Source of the DNA: Palsa-1400 sp036501625 | GTDB taxonomy: Bacteria; Verrucomicrobiota; Verrucomicrobiia; Limisphaerales; Palsa-1400 | Reading direction: 5' to 3' | Assembly (NCBI GenBank): GCA_036501625.1 | Contig: DASXZY010000071.1 | Location: 119,238 to 183,237, forward strand | Length of the DNA stretch: 64,000 nt | Part shown: positions 60,962 to 64,000 of the stretch, in pieces | Layout: the number at the start of each line of letters is the position of its first letter | How positions within the stretch are numbered: the first letter of the stretch is position 1 | Notes under the pieces: generated by a model | Database searches by the model: none | What the model was told of the DNA's origin: nothing | The model's input: only the letters and a program-made list of their open reading frames with translations | Program-made: the position numbers and the translations under genes

Positions 60962-62224
60962 CTATTTCAACATCGCGTTCCGCAGCATGTCCAGGGCCTG
61001 TTGCGATGTGACGTATTTGAACGTCTCCCTGTCAAATGGGTTGAAATATTTTTTGGCCGACGCACCCGAAGCATCCGCCAGCGCGATGAAAACCGTCCCA
61101 ACAGGCTTGCCTTCGGCGCCGCCCGACGGCCCGGCGATGCCGGTGATGGAAATCGCATAATCCGTTCCGCACCGGCGGCGCGCTCCCTCGGCCATTTGGC
61201 GGGCCACCACTTCACTGACCGCGCCATGTTCCTCCAGCGTGGCCGCGGTGACGCCGAGGAATTCCCGCTTGGCTTCGTTGCTATATGTGACAAGGCCGCA
61301 CTTTAAAACGGCAGATGCTCCCGGCACGTTGGTCAAACGATGCGCCGCCATTCCGCCGGTGCAAGACTCAGCCAGGCCCAGGGTGCGGGACCGTTCAGTC
61401 AACATTCTTACCACGACCGATTCGATTATCTCATCGCCCATGCCAAAAATAATCCCGCCCAACCGCTGGCGCACGATGGACTCGGCCTGTTGAACGGTCT
61501 TCGCCGCTTCGGAGCCGCGGGCGGAAAGGCGCACTTCCACTTCACCAATGCGCGCGCAGTAGCCCAATTCCAATCGGCCTTGCACCAGTGCGCTCAATGG
61601 GCCCGCAATCCTTTCCTCCACCATCGATTCGCCCATGCCAGTGGTTTTCAAAGTGACGCTCACTAACGTTTCTGGCGGCGGGAATTCGCGCGCCAGGAGC
61701 GGAATGACCGAGTCAGTAAACATCGGGCGCAATTCGCGCGGCGGCCCGGGCAGGAGAATCAAAAGCGCCGTGCGACCGGCCGCGTCGAACGGATTGGGCC
61801 GCGCCTCGATGGCCAGCCCCGGGGCGGTGCCGTTCGGATTGGCCAGGATGCGCGCGCCGGCCGGTATCATCGCTTGCACTTTCACGTTCTCCGGCATGGC
61901 GCGATGGCGCGCCGAAAAGAATTTCTCGATGTGCGCCAGTGTCGCATGGTCGCAAACGAGTTCGCGGCCGAGCATCGCCGCGATCAGGTCCCGCGTAATA
62001 TCATCGGAAGTCGGGCCGAGTCCGCCGGTGACGATCACCAGCCGCGCGCGCGCAAGCGATTCCCGCACCGCCGCTTCGATCTGCCGGGGCTGGTCCGCCA
62101 CGCACGTTTGCCGGCTGACTTCGTAACCCAGGTCCGCCAGTTGGCGGCAAAGCCATTGTTGATGAGTGTTGAGAACACGGCCCAAGAGCAGTTCGGTGCC
62201 GGTGTTGATGAGTTCGACGCTCAT
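60962..62224 (-). CDS. cinA: CinA-family protein (NMN deamidase / competence-damage-inducible)
   Basis: The 420-residue protein has both halves of CinA: the N-terminal MoCF-like domain (INTGTELLLGRVLNTHQQWL, TGGLGPTSDDITRDL, LPGPPRELRPMF) and the C-terminal nicotinamide-mononucleotide deamidase domain (LGLAESCTGGMAAHRLTNV, ITGIAGPSGGAEGKPVGTV). It recycles pyridine nucleotides. ATG at 62224 overlaps the upstream kinase stop by four bases, and the Rrf2 gene follows by one base, giving an operon kinase-cinA-rrf2. Confidence 0.95.
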   Translation of the reverse strand: MSVELINTGTELLLGRVLNTHQQWLCRQLADLGYEVSRQTCVADQPRQIEAAVRESLARARLVIVTGGLGPTSDDITRDLIAAMLGRELVCDHATLAHIEKFFSARHRAMPENVKVQAMIPAGARILANPNGTAPGLAIEARPNPFDAAGRTALLILLPGPPRELRPMFTDSVIPLLAREFPPPETLVSVTLKTTGMGESMVEERIAGPLSALVQGRLELGYCARIGEVEVRLSARGSEAAKTVQQAESIVRQRLGGIIFGMGDEIIESVVVRMLTERSRTLGLAESCTGGMAAHRLTNVPGASAVLKCGLVTYSNEAKREFLGVTAATLEEHGAVSEVVARQMAEGARRRCGTDYAISITGIAGPSGGAEGKPVGTVFIALADASGASAKKYFNPFDRETFKYVTSQQALDMLRNAMLK

Positions 62225-63336
62225 CGCGACAGCTTATCCACGTACGATTGCATGGATTCTTCCTGGTGCTCGATGGATTCCACCAGCTTGAACTGGGTGC
62301 GGCAGCGGTCCAGATTGTGGCCGGGGCGGTGAATGCGGAAGTAGGTGTCCCCCGCCAGATGATCTGTCAGGAAGCGCAGGCCGATGGTGAACGTCACCAA
62401 TTTGCCCGCGAAAGCGATGTGCGCCCGTTCCGCTTTAGTAAGGAATGCGCCCGCCGTTGAAAGATAACCTTCCGCAAGCTTCTTGTACATGGCCATTTGC
62501 AACTTCACTTTCGACAAATCCAGTTCGTCCTCCAGCGTGGGGCTGGTGGTGGTGCGCACCATGTCGCCAAAATCATAAAGGACGCAGCCGGGCATGACGG
62601 TGTCCAAGTCCACCACGCACATGGCTTCGCCGGTGACGGTGTCGAGCATGACGTTGTTGAACTTGGTGTCGTTGTGGGTAATGCGCTCCGGGAGCTTTTT
62701 GGCGGAAAGGGCGTTGAGGATCGTATCGACGATGGCCTCGCGCCTGACGGCAAAGTCAATTTCCGCCTTGGCCGACGCGGCGCGGTTGACGTGGTCGTTG
62801 TCTACCGATTGTTGCAGCGCCTGGAAGCGTTTGCGGGTGTGGTGAAAGTGTGGAATGGTGTCCGCCAGCCGCCCGCCCGGCAGATCCACCAGCAAATTCT
62901 GAAAAAATCCGAAAGCCTTGCCTGCCTCGCAAGCCTGGCGGGGCGATTGGACGGATTCAAACGTTTGCACCCCCTCTACAAAAACGAACGTCCGCCAGTA
63001 TTCGCCGGCTTTATCAGTGTAATATGTGCCGCCCTCGCGCGTCGGCACGATGGTCAGGCAGCGGCGGGTAATGTCCCTCGCGTTAAGCCCGGCCAGTTTG
63101 TGCCGCAGATGGGCCGTCACGCGGGAGACGTTTTCCATGACCTTGGCCGGCTCCTTGAAAACAGTTTGGTTGATTTTTTGGTGGATGTAACGGACGCGGG
63201 TGCCGCCCTGGTCGTAGGTGGCAGAATAGGTTTCGTTAATGTGGCCGATCTTGCAAGTTTCGGCATGGAGGATTTCGCCGTAGATTTGGAATTGCTTGGA
63301 AATCTCCTGCAATTGGGATTCGCGATAAATAGCCAT
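62221..63336 (-). CDS. Aminoglycoside-phosphotransferase-fold sugar kinase (NahK-like)
   Basis: The 371-residue protein has the APH/choline-kinase fold. The catalytic loop is ITHNDTKFNNVMLD, with the metal-binding segment MCVVDLDTVMPG, and a following GDMVRTTTSPTLED. It resembles N-acetylhexosamine 1-kinases (NahK) in layout and in the segment QKINQTVFKEPAKVMENV. Substrate is not proven; a sugar is likely. The ATG at 63336 is preferred; the extra upstream residues are unlike the family. It is the first gene of the cinA operon and begins close to the rRNA terminator. Confidence 0.82.
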   Translation of the reverse strand: MAIYRESQLQEISKQFQIYGEILHAETCKIGHINETYSATYDQGGTRVRYIHQKINQTVFKEPAKVMENVSRVTAHLRHKLAGLNARDITRRCLTIVPTREGGTYYTDKAGEYWRTFVFVEGVQTFESVQSPRQACEAGKAFGFFQNLLVDLPGGRLADTIPHFHHTRKRFQALQQSVDNDHVNRAASAKAEIDFAVRREAIVDTILNALSAKKLPERITHNDTKFNNVMLDTVTGEAMCVVDLDTVMPGCVLYDFGDMVRTTTSPTLEDELDLSKVKLQMAMYKKLAEGYLSTAGAFLTKAERAHIAFAGKLVTFTIGLRFLTDHLAGDTYFRIHRPGHNLDRCRTQFKLVESIEHQEESMQSYVDKLSR

Positions 63337-63402
63337 AATTGATTGATGATGTTGGCCGCGCATTGTGGCCGGAGGATGGAATTCTGGCAATGACGGAAAA
63401 AG

Positions 63403-63438
63403 AAAAAAGCCGAAACAAATTAATGTTTCGGCTTTTTT
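63403..63438. terminator. Intrinsic terminator downstream of the 5S rRNA gene
   Basis: Perfect 14-base arms AAAAAAGCCGAAAC (63403-63416) and GTTTCGGCTTTTTT (63425-63438) with an 8-base loop. The A/T ends give a U-run on both strands, so it is bidirectional. It terminates the minus-strand rRNA operon, whose 5S ends at about 63446. Confidence 0.92.
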
Positions 63439-63445
63439 GGAAAGA

Positions 63446-63560
63446 TCTGGCGGCGACCTACTCTCGCGGAAGCTATACAACCACTACCATCGGCAAGACT
63501 GTGTTTGACGGCCGTGTTCGGGATGGGAACGGGTCGGGCCACAGTTTCATAGCCACCAAA
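63446..63560 (-). rRNA. rrf: 5S ribosomal RNA
   Basis: On the minus strand, the sequence has the 5S segments CCCGAACACGGCCGTCAAAC-like loop, GCCGATGGTAGTG, and GAGAGTAGGTCGCCGCC. The 5' end UUUGGUGGC pairs with GCCGCCAGA at the 3' end. Length about 115; both ends may be off by a few bases. Confidence 0.95.
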
Positions 63561-63686
63561 AAAAATCAAAAGAACGTGCTGGAAGCGATTCCAGGAATAT
63601 TCGCTGAAAACTACACATAGAACGAAACGGGATGCAAACCTAATTCGCGAGTTGAAATCGCTCATTTTCCTGTGAAGGAAAAGAAG

Positions 63687-64000
63687 CAATCAAGCCGCAC
63701 GACCGATTAGTATTAGTCCGCTAAACAGATTACTCCGCTTGCACGCCTAACCTATCAACCCGGTGGTCTACCGGGGGTCTTTAGGGACTTGCGTCCGGGA
63801 AACATTATCTTGGGATGAGCTTGGCACTTAGATGCTTTCAGCGCTTATCTCTTCCGCATATGGCTACGCAGCGCTGCCCCTGACGGAACAACTGCCACAC
63901 CAGAAGTGCGTCATTCTCGGTCCTCTCGTACTAGAGAATGAACCCCTCAAGTTTCCTGCGCCCACAGTGGATAAGGACCGAACTGTCTCACGACGTTCTG
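63687..64000 (-). rRNA. rrl: 23S ribosomal RNA, 3' end only (continues beyond the window)
   Basis: The plus strand from about 63687 shows complements of the conserved 23S 3' region, including GCTTATCTCTTCCGCAT, GGTCCTCTCGTACTAG and GACCGAACTGTCTCACGACG (peptidyl-transferase and sarcin-ricin neighbourhood). The gene runs leftward, with its 5' part outside the window. The 126 bases between 23S and 5S (63561-63686) contain no tRNA. Confidence 0.96.

Noticed and set aside
63561..63686. tRNA or other gene in the 23S-5S spacer
   Set aside because: No cloverleaf or reading frame was found.
63339..63689. Short open frames across the 5S rRNA region
   Set aside because: They lie in rRNA and terminator sequence.

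Overview
The window is a GC-rich chromosomal segment, most likely from a Verrucomicrobiota bacterium of the Limisphaerales/Pedosphaera type. The evidence is two prepilin-like proteins with the H-X9-DG type C-terminus, large secreted Ig-like and autotransporter-strand proteins, an ECF sigma factor paired with a WD40 Ser/Thr kinase, and an RGKIARLP-type protein family that I recall from Verrucomicrobia. Taxonomy is inferred from protein style, because the only rRNA here is a 5S gene and the 3' end of a 23S gene.

Layout. 1-7368: the tail of a sugar ABC permease, a VIT/VWA protein, a pseudopilin and a 1286-residue secreted Ig-like protein. 7754-11773: argG, a second pseudopilin, and the phospholipid genes plsY-gpsA. 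11997-20070: a potassium-uptake locus, with a small membrane peptide, kdpF, kdpA, kdpB and kdpC on the plus strand facing kdpD-kdpE on the minus strand. 20150-22390: an accessory patch with a PIN-domain toxin whose antitoxin gene is broken, and two lineage-type hypothetical genes. 22490-29399: an RNB exonuclease, a trpG/pabA amidotransferase, and a divergent pair of secreted beta-helix and Gly-rich autotransporter-type proteins. 29393-33291: ECF sigma factor plus WD40 kinase. 33459-38251: sodA, folP-cdaA-ybbR (c-di-AMP synthesis), a PfkB kinase and a quinone reductase. 38254-52364: a respiratory complex I operon, nuoB to nuoN without nuoA, carrying a Uma2-family gene between nuoF and nuoG and an antisense tRNA-Gln between nuoE and nuoF. 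52482-59359: an L-arabinose operon (araA-araB-araD-galM-Na+/sugar symporter) with a palindrome just upstream of araA. 59531-60550: a decayed gspF-prepilin gene pair. 60541-63336: an APH-fold kinase, cinA and an Rrf2 regulator. 63403-64000: terminator, 5S rRNA and the end of 23S rRNA.

How the parts may connect. Arabinose import, mutarotation, isomerisation, phosphorylation and epimerisation feed the pentose phosphate pathway, and complex I handles the resulting NADH. The c-di-AMP synthase and the Kdp locus may be linked through the universal-stress domain of KdpD, which carries an S-x-S-X20-x-x-A-x-Y pattern like the c-di-AMP site described for Staphylococcus KdpD. I found no CRISPR array, complete prophage or intact insertion sequence. 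The most unusual items are the antisense tRNA whose promoter overlaps the nuoF ribosome-binding site, the Uma2 gene coupled into the nuo operon, the duplicated 16-residue insert in KdpA, and two clusters of gene decay (antitoxin; gspF/prepilin).
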